NCBI RefSeq assembly: GCF_021603645.1 | Contig: NZ_BQHJ01000001.1 | Span: 62,001 to 126,000, forward strand | Direction of reading: 5' to 3' | DNA from: Pseudomonas pseudonitroreducens | GTDB taxonomy: Bacteria; Pseudomonadota; Gammaproteobacteria; Pseudomonadales; Pseudomonadaceae | DNA: 64,000 bases | Shown: one piece after another, positions 43,402-52,099 of the stretch | Layout: every line of letters starts with the position of its first letter | How positions within the stretch are numbered: position 1 is the stretch's first letter | Made by a program: the position numbers and the translations under genes | Notes under the pieces: model-generated | What the model was told of the DNA's origin: nothing | The model's input: only the letters and a program-made list of their open reading frames with translations | The model's database searches: none

Positions 43402-44531
43402 GAGTCAAAGTCTTTGAGGAAGCTTTCTGCGAGGATTTGTTGTTTTCTTACATCAGAATTTAGTTTTAAAACTAGTTCTCTTTTTCTTTCAAGGCAGGAT
43501 AGTGCTTGATTGAAAATAACCGATACATCCTTGCCATCACAGTAAAGAGTGCCGTTTGGAAGAAAGTCGTGGATGTTCTTTAGCTTGGGTTCTATTCCTA
43601 CAGCTACGCTAGGAATGCCTGCCTGAGCAGGAAGAAGGACGCCGTGTGCTCTAGTGCTCACAAGTATGTCGAAAGTATTAGAAAGTTCCTCGATGAAGTC
43701 ACTAGGGGAGTTCTTCTGCGGATCCCATATTATCCAGTCAAATTCCTTAACGCTTTCAATGAGATCCTTGTCGTAGTCACGATAAAAAGATATCAAGGAG
43801 ACCATCTTTCCCGATTTTCTCAGTAACCTTGCTGCAGCAATGGTATTTAGAATAACGGTGTTTCCGTGATCATTTAGTTTCCATTTTCTGAGTATCACGC
43901 CAACAGCACTACCATCGGTTGGCCGTGTCTTTATAGGAGAAGTAAGCCAGTGCCCGGTAAGGAATGTTGGATCAGTATATATCTTCAAGTCATGAGTATA
44001 CTTGGCAGCAATTTGGAAGCTCTCATTATCTCTGACTGTCTTATAGTCAGATCTCAGAAAGGGGGAGATCTTACTTCGAATTGAGTCTGCTGAAGGGTTT
44101 TCAAACGGGCCGAGCCCAAGGCAAATAGCAGCACTCTTTTGGAATGATATATTGTTTTTTTTTAGTGCTCGATTAATAAATATTTTTGCGATATCTGTCA
44201 GTGTGACGCCTTGTCTATTCGCCTCAAGTAGTTTCTGGATGGTCGATTCATGGTGTTTTTTGTTTTTGAATTCGAAGAACTGACCACCGCCACCATAGAA
44301 AAGGAAGTCAGTTTTTATAGGGGTTGAAATATGAATGAACCGACATTGATATTTTCTTAAATACCCTGGATTCTTTGGGTTTTTCAAGCCAACTGATGTG
44401 GTTTGCTCGGGAAAATATTTACGCAAAATATTAATGCATACTTCGAGGAGTACATCGTCACCAAGGTTGCCGGGGCCGTACGCTCCCCGAATATGCGCCG
44501 TGAAGTTGGTTTGATTATGTTGTGTTTGCAT
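43368..44531 (-). CDS. Polysaccharide pyruvyl transferase
   Basis: A 387-residue protein of the PS_pyruv_trans family, which adds pyruvate ketals from PEP to sugars. Family marks are the N-terminal GAYGPGNLGDDVLLEVCI, the central FLFYGGGGQFFEF and the C-terminal STRAHGVLLPAQAGIPSVAV (Arg and His of the active site). A pyruvate ketal would add a negative charge to the capsule in addition to ManNAcA. It overlaps wzx by 17 bases and the next glycosyltransferase by 34, so the cluster is tightly packed. Confidence 0.88.
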   Translation of the reverse strand: MQTQHNQTNFTAHIRGAYGPGNLGDDVLLEVCINILRKYFPEQTTSVGLKNPKNPGYLRKYQCRFIHISTPIKTDFLFYGGGGQFFEFKNKKHHESTIQKLLEANRQGVTLTDIAKIFINRALKKNNISFQKSAAICLGLGPFENPSADSIRSKISPFLRSDYKTVRDNESFQIAAKYTHDLKIYTDPTFLTGHWLTSPIKTRPTDGSAVGVILRKWKLNDHGNTVILNTIAAARLLRKSGKMVSLISFYRDYDKDLIESVKEFDWIIWDPQKNSPSDFIEELSNTFDILVSTRAHGVLLPAQAGIPSVAVGIEPKLKNIHDFLPNGTLYCDGKDVSVIFNQALSCLERKRELVLKLNSDVRKQQILAESFLKDFDSWIKTAIEKLQ

Positions 44532-45768
44532 ATAAAATCCAGGCTAGGGGAATAACACTTACAAAAAAATTTATGTCTATGAAGCTTCTTGGTATAAGTT
44601 CTTTTTTAATTATTATTGGTGTCCATAGACATAGATGAATGACTTGGGATGCGAGGAAAGACTTAGATACTCCATATGCACCCTCGTGGTAGTAGATGAA
44701 GAAATGAAATGTACAGAAAATAATTGCCCATATTAAATTGCTTGCAATACTTAATTTTGCCAGTTCTGCGGCAATCATTTCTCTCGAAATTGAGCTTTTA
44801 AGCGTTGTTATCACGCTGGCCAGCATAAATAAGATTATGCTTTGTTTGAGTCTTGTGTTGTTTGCAATTTCTGCTGGATAAATTAAGTCTAAATGGCTAA
44901 TTATTGCTGAGAAAAATATTGTAATTGCGACAGCAGGGTAATAGGTTATTGTGTAATTGCCTTTCTTGTTTTTTCCTTGGCTGTTTGTTTTGGTGATTAG
45001 TAATAAAAGATATCCACCGAATATTGCAGGCAAGACTCCAATAGTCATTCTCCACTGATTCGCTGTGCTAAGGAGGAAGGCTTCTTGCTCCCCAAATCTT
45101 TCTTGAATATCTCCGATCAGAAACCAGATTACCGGTAAGAAGAAAATTCCAGTAAATATTGCAGGTATGAATGTTTTGGTGATGGCAGTATTGATAGATG
45201 TGGAAGTTTCACGTGGGTCTATCTGCGCTGACGGTATGAAAAACCATAGGGCTGAGGCGATTAAGAATGGTATTGTGTAAAAATTGGTACTTAGGTTTGA
45301 ATTTACTATTACAAGTATAGATAAAAATATTACGGCACCTTGCACTGTGCCCAGTATGCTTATCCGCAGAAATTTCTTTTGTATTGTCGCATCCGCAAGT
45401 TTTAATCCACTGGTTCCGTTTAGTATAAGTATGAATGCAGTTAGGATGGAGTTTTCCATGGAAAGCTGATGTGTTATGTATAAATATATTGATACTGGTA
45501 ATGAAAGTATGCTTGTGATTATTATGATTAGCGATCGATACTTTGTTGTTTTTATTATCTTCTGTGAGTGGTATCGAATGCTTGTTGTTGATGCAGCCTG
45601 TTGGAATAGTGTGCCAAAGGCAGATGTTGTCGCAATTATTATGCTGAGGGTCTGAGTGTTTTCTATGGTGGTAAAGTGGGTTGCTAATATTCCGGCGGCA
45701 ACCATTGATCCTTTTGAAAATAGGAAGTTGAGGAGGTTGCTTAAAGCGCTAAAAAGTATATCTTTCAT
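44515..45768 (-). CDS. Wzx-like polysaccharide flippase
   Basis: A 417-residue strongly hydrophobic protein with about 12 predicted transmembrane segments, fitting the Wzx/MATE-like lipid-linked oligosaccharide flippase. Examples are LNFLFSKGSMVAAGILATHF at the start, FIPAIFTGIFFLPVIWFLIG in the middle and FFVSVIPLAWILYANTT at the end. These proteins diverge strongly, so the assignment rests on topology and on location among repeat-unit genes. It is extremely AT-rich (17 G+C in the 60 bases from 44581). Confidence 0.8.
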   Translation of the reverse strand: MKDILFSALSNLLNFLFSKGSMVAAGILATHFTTIENTQTLSIIIATTSAFGTLFQQAASTTSIRYHSQKIIKTTKYRSLIIIITSILSLPVSIYLYITHQLSMENSILTAFILILNGTSGLKLADATIQKKFLRISILGTVQGAVIFLSILVIVNSNLSTNFYTIPFLIASALWFFIPSAQIDPRETSTSINTAITKTFIPAIFTGIFFLPVIWFLIGDIQERFGEQEAFLLSTANQWRMTIGVLPAIFGGYLLLLITKTNSQGKNKKGNYTITYYPAVAITIFFSAIISHLDLIYPAEIANNTRLKQSIILFMLASVITTLKSSISREMIAAELAKLSIASNLIWAIIFCTFHFFIYYHEGAYGVSKSFLASQVIHLCLWTPIIIKKELIPRSFIDINFFVSVIPLAWILYANTT

Positions 45769-45789
45769 TTATTTTTGTTCGACTAAACT

Positions 45790-47043
45790 CTAGGTCGTGC
45801 TGGGTTGCTGCCAGATGCCTTTTGTGTCAATCGTTACTAGACGATTGAGCTTTTCTTTATTGATTGACTTGAACTCTGTATGGTCTACTAAAAGAACGAC
45901 AAGATCGGCTTTATTTAAGCCAGTATCAATGTCTACCAGATTTAAATTTAATCCCAGTTTACTAGGGATTCTATCAATATTAGGCTCGACAGCCATTATC
46001 GAATCAGGGAATATTTGAGAAAGTTTTTTTGTTATCTCAAGTGCAGGGCTTTCTCGCAAATCGTCAATATTGGGTTTAAATGCGAGGCCAAAACACGCAA
46101 TTCGCGGGTTTTTAAATTGCGCTGCTGCCGCTTTGACTTTCTCGATTACAAGTTCAGGCTTGCTATCATTCACTTCGCGTGCGGTGCGAATTAGTCTGGC
46201 TTGCTCCGGTGTCTTGCTGACGATGAACCAGGGATCTACTGCGATGCAGTGGCCGCCCACACCTGGTCCGGGCTGGAGAATGTTGACGCGTGGATGACGA
46301 TTCGCGAGACGAATTAATTCCCACACATTTATATCCAGCTTGTCGCAGATAATCGACAGCTCATTGGCAAAGGCAATATTCACATCACGGAAACTGTTTT
46401 CCGTCAGCTTACACATTTCCGCCGTACGGGCATTTGTGATTACGCATTCACCTTCAACAAATTCTTTGTAAAGTTCGACAGCGGCGTTGGAGCATTTGTA
46501 GGTCATACCCCCAATCACTCGATCATTCTCCACCAGTTCACGAAGCACGTGACCTGGGAGGACACGTTCGGGGCAGTGGGCCACACGTATGTCTGAGTTT
46601 TCTCCGTGGGTCTGCGGGAAGCTTAGATCTGGACGGGCCTCTGATAGCCAAGCGGCCATTTGTTCAGTTGCGCCTACCGGAGAAGTGGATTCTAGGATGA
46701 TTAGATCACCCTTCTTTAGTACCGGTGCGATGGAATTGCTGGCGGATTCAATATAGCTAAGATCGGGCTCATGATCTCCCTTGAAGGGAGTTGGAACGGC
46801 AATCAGGAAGGCGTCAGCCGGTTCAGGAATGGTTGTGGCGCGCAGGTATCCTTCGGCTACGGCGGCGTGCACCACCATGTCCAAGTCAGGCTCGACAATA
46901 TGAATTTCACCTCGGTTGATGGTGTCAACTGCGTGCCGATTGACATCGACACCAATGACTTTTTTCTTGCGCGAGGCAAACACGGCAGCGGTGGGGAGGC
47001 CGATGTAGCCCAAGCCAACGACGGAAATAGTCTGGTAACGCAT
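45790..47043 (-). CDS. wecC: UDP-N-acetyl-D-mannosamine dehydrogenase
   Basis: Oxidises UDP-ManNAc to UDP-ManNAcA with two NAD+. The 417-residue protein (E. coli WecC is 420) has NAD site VVGLGYIGLPTAAVFA, central LTENSFRDVNIAFANELS, the catalytic Cys in GGHCIAVDPWF, and the UDP-binding C-domain with FGLAFKPNIDDLRESPA. WecC rather than a UDP-glucose dehydrogenase is supported by the adjacent wecB. It lies 48 bases after wecB on the same strand. Confidence 0.92.
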   Translation of the reverse strand: MRYQTISVVGLGYIGLPTAAVFASRKKKVIGVDVNRHAVDTINRGEIHIVEPDLDMVVHAAVAEGYLRATTIPEPADAFLIAVPTPFKGDHEPDLSYIESASNSIAPVLKKGDLIILESTSPVGATEQMAAWLSEARPDLSFPQTHGENSDIRVAHCPERVLPGHVLRELVENDRVIGGMTYKCSNAAVELYKEFVEGECVITNARTAEMCKLTENSFRDVNIAFANELSIICDKLDINVWELIRLANRHPRVNILQPGPGVGGHCIAVDPWFIVSKTPEQARLIRTAREVNDSKPELVIEKVKAAAAQFKNPRIACFGLAFKPNIDDLRESPALEITKKLSQIFPDSIMAVEPNIDRIPSKLGLNLNLVDIDTGLNKADLVVLLVDHTEFKSINKEKLNRLVTIDTKGIWQQPSTT

Positions 47044-47091
47044 TTGATTTCCTCTACAAAAGCAAGATTGAAAATGAAAGAGGTGACTCAG

Positions 47092-48216
47092 TTATCGGGC
47101 GCGTAGTGCGTCGAGAATGCGGGAGCAGGCGTTGCCATCCCCATAGGGATTGTGGGCATAGCTCATGGCGCGATAGGAGTTGGAGTCCGTTAGCAAGGTA
47201 TTGAGCGCGCGGACGATATTCGCGGTGTCCGTACCGACCAACTTGACGGTGCCAGCGGCGATGGCCTCGGGGCGCTCGGTCGTGTCACGCATGACTAGTA
47301 CTGGTTTGCCCAGCGATGGAGCTTCTTCCTGGATGCCGCCTGAGTCAGTCAGGATGATGTGCGATCGACTCATCAGGTAGACGAAGGGCAGATATTCCAG
47401 CGGTTCGATAAGGTGAATATTGGGGATGCCGAATAGTAGGCGGTTAACGGGTTCGCGAACGTTCGGGTTGAGATGGACTGGGTAAACGATGTCAATCTCG
47501 GGGTGCTGCTGAGCCACTTCCATTAGGGCCTGGCAGATGCGTTCGAAGCCGCCGCCGAAGCTCTCGCGGCGATGGCCTGTCACAAGGATGATCTTGCGGT
47601 GTGGATTGATAAAATCGAATGGTCCGGTTGCCTGGTTTCGGAGCTCCGTGTCTCTGTCAAGGCGACCCACCACGTCCAGCAAAGCGTCGATAACTGTATT
47701 TCCGGTGACGATGATGGACTCTTGGGCCACTCCCTCAAGCAATAGGTTTTTCCTTGACGTATCGGTCGGAGCGAAATGAAGATTGGCAAGGGCGCCGGTC
47801 AACTTGCGGTTGGCTTCTTCAGGCCAGGGAGAATAGATGTTCCCGGTGCGCAGGCCCGCCTCAATATGGGCCACTGGGATTTGCTGATAATAGGCTGCCA
47901 GGCTGGCTGCGAAGGTTGTTGCAGTGTCGCCATGAACCAGAACGACATCCGGCCTGTAAGTACTGAATAAATTCTTCATGCCTTGCAGAATGGCAATGCT
48001 AATATCGGTCAAGTCCTGACCGGGCTTCATAACGTTGAGGTCGAAATCTGGCTTAATGCCAAACAATCCCAGTACTTGATCCAGCATTTCTCGATGCTGT
48101 CCGGTTACACAAATCTTGGCATCGAAGCTCCCATCTGCGGACAAAGCCAAAGCTAGTGGGGCCATTTTAATGGCTTCAGGCCGGGTGCCGAAAACACAAA
48201 GCGTCTTGATAATCAT
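47092..48216 (-). CDS. wecB: UDP-N-acetylglucosamine 2-epimerase (non-hydrolysing)
   Basis: Makes UDP-ManNAc from UDP-GlcNAc, the first step to ManNAcA. The 374-residue protein (E. coli WecB 376) shows [48 protein letters not shown] and [20 protein letters not shown]. It is the first gene after the ops element, with the start 210 bases downstream of it. Its GC content is between that of the core and of the AT-rich centre. Confidence 0.93.
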   Translation of the reverse strand: MIIKTLCVFGTRPEAIKMAPLALALSADGSFDAKICVTGQHREMLDQVLGLFGIKPDFDLNVMKPGQDLTDISIAILQGMKNLFSTYRPDVVLVHGDTATTFAASLAAYYQQIPVAHIEAGLRTGNIYSPWPEEANRKLTGALANLHFAPTDTSRKNLLLEGVAQESIIVTGNTVIDALLDVVGRLDRDTELRNQATGPFDFINPHRKIILVTGHRRESFGGGFERICQALMEVAQQHPEIDIVYPVHLNPNVREPVNRLLFGIPNIHLIEPLEYLPFVYLMSRSHIILTDSGGIQEEAPSLGKPVLVMRDTTERPEAIAAGTVKLVGTDTANIVRALNTLLTDSNSYRAMSYAHNPYGDGNACSRILDALRAR

Positions 48217-48425
48217 GTAGCGCTCCTACATCACTTTAAATACATATCGGAGTTGCGTAGATGGATGGTTGTGAATGAAATTAATTTCCTTTGGGTGCTG
48301 TCAATCAGTGAGGATGGAATATTTCTGATTGCGAAAATTGTTTGTTGATTAAGTGTAGGAGATAGGTGGCATGTTTCGGGTGGTATTTAATTGGCTTGTT
48401 TATCTTATTTGATAAATTCAATAGC

Positions 48426-48437
48426 CACGCTACCGCC
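48426..48437 (-). promoter_or_regulatory. ops/JUMPstart element upstream of wecB
   Basis: On the minus strand the 12-base GGCGGTAGCGTG matches the ops consensus exactly. It lies within CCTGGGGCGGTAGCGTG, one base different from the 3' half of the E. coli JUMPstart sequence. RNA polymerase pauses at ops and recruits RfaH through the non-template strand. It is placed between the rfaH-like gene and wecB, in a 331-base gap, about 210 bases before the wecB start. Confidence 0.92.
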
Positions 48438-48547
48438 CCAGGATTATTCGTTTAACTCCTGAGACGCGGGCGTATGGCGATTACTTCTTTCTGGAGTACG
48501 AATGTTTCGTAGACCTTTACGTAGCGCTCAGAAATACATAATTACAT

Positions 48548-49045
48548 CTAGCTAGCCTTGACTAGGTTGTTGGTAGAAACACTGACTTGAACTACTCTCT
48601 GCAGCAGAGTTAGGAGGAGTAATACTCTTTCGGTGCCATCTTTTGCGAGAAATATGGCTTCAATACCGCTGGTTCCTGACCAGTCGAGGATGACTTTATC
48701 TCCCGGCTGAAACTCATGATCTTCGGAGGGGGCATGAAGTCGAAGGTAGCTAATAATGTGATTTGAAACTGGCAGCGGGTTGGCTCCAAATCGAACTATC
48801 TGACTAACTCCTCGTGTTGAGCGGATTGGCATCCAATTGTCTTGTGATGTGTCCAGTTCGATGAACAAGTAGCCAGGAAATAGTGGCTCTTTCTGATGAT
48901 TCCATTGGCCGTTGCGTAATCGTTCTATCTGTTGTGTCGGGAGAAAGCACTCGTAGCCCTGATATTGCAGGTTTTCGAGTGCCCGAAGATCCTGCCTGGG
49001 TTTGCATTGCACCAGGTACCAACGCTTTTCAGTTGTAGCTTGCAT
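48548..49045 (-). CDS. rfaH: RfaH-like transcription antiterminator (NusG paralogue)
   Basis: A 165-residue specialised NusG paralogue. The N-terminal NGN domain includes RWYLVQCKPRQDLRALENLQ, the conserved EPLFPGYLFIELD and RGVSQIVRFGANP, all close to E. coli RfaH. The C-terminal domain holds GDKVILDWSGTSGIEAIFLA and LLLLTLLQRVVQVSV, where the KOW or helical transformer region would be. RfaH joins polymerase at ops, suppresses pausing and Rho, and helps translation of long foreign-looking operons. It sits directly upstream of the ops-wecB unit and downstream of wzc, so it is probably dedicated to this locus. Confidence 0.92.
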   Translation of the reverse strand: MQATTEKRWYLVQCKPRQDLRALENLQYQGYECFLPTQQIERLRNGQWNHQKEPLFPGYLFIELDTSQDNWMPIRSTRGVSQIVRFGANPLPVSNHIISYLRLHAPSEDHEFQPGDKVILDWSGTSGIEAIFLAKDGTERVLLLLTLLQRVVQVSVSTNNLVKAS

Positions 49046-49086
49046 ATCTCACTCCCCTGGTTGGGGGTATCCATGTCGGCCAAGAA

Positions 49087-51348
49087 TCAGGACTTGTCCG
49101 AGAGGTATTCATACTGGTAGTTGCTGTAAGTGCCATTGCCGTAGTAATCCGCTGCGCGTCGCTCGACGCCGTTCAAGATGGCGCCCTTGAGCTGGATGCC
49201 GTTTTGCGCAAAGCGGCGGATGGTCAGCTCGATTTCGCGCGGAGCGTTCCTGCCGAAGCGGGCGACGATCAGGCTGGTACCGGCCTGGTGCCCGACGATG
49301 GCAGCATCGGTGACGGCCAGGAGGGGAGGGGTATCCAGGATGACGAGGTCGAAAGCGCGGCTTGCGGCTTCCAGCACGTCGGTAAAGTTCGGATGCATCA
49401 GCAGTTCCGAGGGATTCGGTGGAATCTCTCCACGGGAAATGAAGTGCAGGTTCTCCACTCTGGTTTGCTGGATTGCCTGTTGGAAACTGCAGCGCTGGAT
49501 GAGCAGGTCCGAGAGGCCGGCCTTGTCCTTTGCCCCAAGCGTCTTGTGCAGATAGCCCTTGCGCATGTCGACGTCGATCAGCAATACGCGCTGGCCGGTT
49601 TGGGCGATGACGGCGGCAAGGTTGGCGCTGACGAAGGACTTGCCCACGTCAGGGCTGGGGCCAGAGATCATCAGGCGGTTGTCGCCTGACTCCAGCATGG
49701 CGAAGTGCAGGCTGGTGCGCAGGCTGCGTAGTGATTCGATCGCCAGGTCGGTCGGGTGGCTTGTCGCGAGCAAGGGAGCGACCGCGCGACTGTTCTTCTT
49801 GCCGGCGCCACGTTTCTCCTCCTCGGATTTGTGCAAAACACTGAAGGGGACGGAGGCATAGACCGGAAGGCCCAGTTGCTCGATGGCATCCACCGATTCG
49901 ATGCCACGGTTCAGCGCTTTGCGCAGCAGTACCAAAGCGATGGCACTGAACAGGCCGAGCAACGTGGCAATGGCGACTATCAACGGCTTTTTCGGCTTTA
50001 CCGGCTTGGTGACGTCGACGTCGGCGGTATCGATGATGCGGACGTTGCCAACGGAGCCGGCGCGGACGACGTCCAGCTCCTGGCTCTTGTTCAGCAATTG
50101 GGTATAGATGGTGGTGCTGACTTCGACGTCGCGGGTCAGGCGCAGCAAGTCCTGCTGAGTTTCCGGCAGGCCTTCGACGCGTTTGGTCAGGCCATGCTGC
50201 TTGGCGGTGAGTTCGCCGATCTGCCGGGCCAGCGCCTGGTAGGCAGGATGCTGGCGGGTGAACTTGCGGTCCATCTCGGCCTGCTGCAGTTTCAGCTCGG
50301 AGATGCTGGTATCCAGGGCGACGCTTTGCTCGAGCAGCGCCTTGGTTTCCAGGCTGATGTCGGCTGACTTGGCCTTGGTCTGGTAGCTGCTCAGGGCATT
50401 TTCGGCAGCCTCCAGGTCGCGGCGGACCTCGGGCAACTGGCCGCGCAGGAACGTGAGGCTGGAGGCCGCTTCCGCGGAGGCGCGCTGGACGTTCTGTTGG
50501 ACGTATTGCTGGCTGATTTCATTCAGCACCGCCACCGCCCTGGAAGAGTCGTCATCGTCCAGTGTCAGGTCGATAATGCCGGACTCCTTGCCGGTCTCCG
50601 ATACCTTCAAGGCGTCCTGGTACGCCAGGATGGTGCTCAGGCGAAGGTGTTTGATAACGCGGAAACGCGTGCCGGGGTTGGCATGCAGGCTCTGCACCAG
50701 CAATTTGATGCCTTTCTGCTCGTAGGGTTGGGTGATTGCGCCTTCGACCAGCACATTGTCATCATCATCAAGCAGGCGGAACTGCCCAGCCTCGCCGGCA
50801 ATCAGCGTCAGTTGCTTTTCGAGGAGGGCATTGGGAACGTCGAGCTGGGCAATCTCCAGGCTCTCGCCGCCCCAGGCAAATCGACTCATGCCCAGCAGAG
50901 GGGCGGCCAGGTCGCCGGGGTTTTCCGGCTGATAGCGGCGCTGCAGGAAGTTGCCGATCAGCGGGAACCATGAAGGCTGGATGTCGATATCCAGATGCAG
51001 GGTGTCCACGGCCTTGCCGATCACGTTACGCGAGGTCAGCAGCTGGATTTCGGTCACGGCCTGGGACTGCGAGCCACCCAGGATGTCGCTCATTTCTGTC
51101 AGACCCGGAATGCCCGGCGACTTCTGCTCCACCTGGATGGTCGCGGAGGCCCGATAGATCGGCGTGGCGAGCACGGCGTACACGGCCCCTGTCAGCAGGA
51201 AGCCGGCGGTGATGCCGGCGATCATCCACTTGTGATCGAGCAGGGTGCCGAACAGGGCGAGCAGGTCGATTTCGTCATCGTCGGCGGACGATGGCGCGAC
51301 CGGGGCTTGGAGTGGCTGCATGAAGGATACTTCGCGATTAACGCTCAT
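49087..51348 (-). CDS. wzc: Wzc/Etk-type BY-kinase and chain-length regulator
   Basis: Inner-membrane tyrosine autokinase that controls capsule chain length and export with Wza. The 753-residue protein has an N-terminal Wzz domain between two membrane helices (DHKWMIAGITAGFLLTGAVY and a second near residue ~440), a coiled-coil periplasmic part (LKLQQAEMDRKFTRQHPAYQ) and a cytoplasmic kinase. The kinase has Walker A GPSPDVGKS, Walker A' LLIDVDMRKG and Walker B VILDTPP. The C-terminus is a Tyr cluster (DYYGNGTYSNYQYEY), the autophosphorylation site. I start at ATG 51348, which overlaps the wzb stop by four bases; ATG 51321 is possible. Confidence 0.92.
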   Translation of the reverse strand: MSVNREVSFMQPLQAPVAPSSADDDEIDLLALFGTLLDHKWMIAGITAGFLLTGAVYAVLATPIYRASATIQVEQKSPGIPGLTEMSDILGGSQSQAVTEIQLLTSRNVIGKAVDTLHLDIDIQPSWFPLIGNFLQRRYQPENPGDLAAPLLGMSRFAWGGESLEIAQLDVPNALLEKQLTLIAGEAGQFRLLDDDDNVLVEGAITQPYEQKGIKLLVQSLHANPGTRFRVIKHLRLSTILAYQDALKVSETGKESGIIDLTLDDDDSSRAVAVLNEISQQYVQQNVQRASAEAASSLTFLRGQLPEVRRDLEAAENALSSYQTKAKSADISLETKALLEQSVALDTSISELKLQQAEMDRKFTRQHPAYQALARQIGELTAKQHGLTKRVEGLPETQQDLLRLTRDVEVSTTIYTQLLNKSQELDVVRAGSVGNVRIIDTADVDVTKPVKPKKPLIVAIATLLGLFSAIALVLLRKALNRGIESVDAIEQLGLPVYASVPFSVLHKSEEEKRGAGKKNSRAVAPLLATSHPTDLAIESLRSLRTSLHFAMLESGDNRLMISGPSPDVGKSFVSANLAAVIAQTGQRVLLIDVDMRKGYLHKTLGAKDKAGLSDLLIQRCSFQQAIQQTRVENLHFISRGEIPPNPSELLMHPNFTDVLEAASRAFDLVILDTPPLLAVTDAAIVGHQAGTSLIVARFGRNAPREIELTIRRFAQNGIQLKGAILNGVERRAADYYGNGTYSNYQYEYLSDKS

Positions 51349-51791
51349 CGAGTGGTGCGGAGGTATTTCGACCATGTGGCGACGGCCTCGTCGATCAATG
51401 CGTAGGCGTGTTCGAAGGCCGCTTGCCCCTGGCGATAGGGGTCCGGGATTTCTCGGTCGTTCTGCCATTTGCCGAGGAGGAAGGTCTTGCCTCGGGACTG
51501 CGGGGATTGTTCGTGGATATCGCGCAAGTGATTGCGCTCCATGACCAGGACCAGGTCGGCGTCCTGCAGGATCTTCGGCGTCAGTTGGCGTGCGCGGTGC
51601 GCTGTGGGTTGCTGGCCGTGCTGCAGGAGCGTCGCCAGGGCGTTTTGCTCCAGCGGCTTGTCGACCAGTGCGGCCAGGCCGGCAGAGCTGACCTTGATAT
51701 CGCCGCCTTGCAGAGCCTGGCGCAACAGGTGCTCAGCCGTGGGGCTGCGGCAGATATTGCCGACGCAAACGATGAGCACCTGATTGAACAC
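51345..51791 (-). CDS. wzb: Wzb/Etp low-molecular-weight protein tyrosine phosphatase
   Basis: The phosphatase that dephosphorylates the Wzc tyrosine tail. The 148-residue protein has the P-loop CVGNICRS at residues 9-16 and the general-acid Asp in IPDPYRQG near residue 117. Its stop overlaps the wzc start by four bases, so the two are co-translated. A paralogue about 60% identical by eye lies at 53302-53748. Confidence 0.93.
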   Translation of the reverse strand: MFNQVLIVCVGNICRSPTAEHLLRQALQGGDIKVSSAGLAALVDKPLEQNALATLLQHGQQPTAHRARQLTPKILQDADLVLVMERNHLRDIHEQSPQSRGKTFLLGKWQNDREIPDPYRQGQAAFEHAYALIDEAVATWSKYLRTTR

Positions 51792-52099
51792 GCTGAGTTC
51801 CGCCGTGGTGGTGGTGACCAGAGGCTGGCGAAATTAAGCTGCGTGGCAGGGTGATTCAATGCGCTTTCCGGTCAGTCGGAGCCTTTAGGAATATTCCGGC
51901 GGCGGCAGAGATAGTTGCCGGGCTGTCTGCGGGATGAACTCCCACAAGCTTTGTATGTGGCGAAATAGAACTATCCGGTCAGCTTGTGGACGCTGCCGGG
52001 CCTCAGGGTAAGGGATGCGAGACGGTATCGGGGAGGCACTTTCGGCATTGCCTCCGCCTGGGCAAACCAGGGCTTGCCCGGGCAGGTGCGAGGCGGGGC
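51792..52099 (-). promoter_or_regulatory. Gap upstream of wzb-wzc with a possible promoter
   Basis: This 308-base gap has no gene. A candidate sigma-70 promoter on the minus strand is TTGAAT (51854-51859), a 16-base spacer and TTAATT (51832-51837), 40 bases before the wzb start. The distal end has a GGGCAA/TTTGCCC hairpin near 52055-52080 without a T-run, close to the end of the glycosyltransferase gene. Confidence 0.35.
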
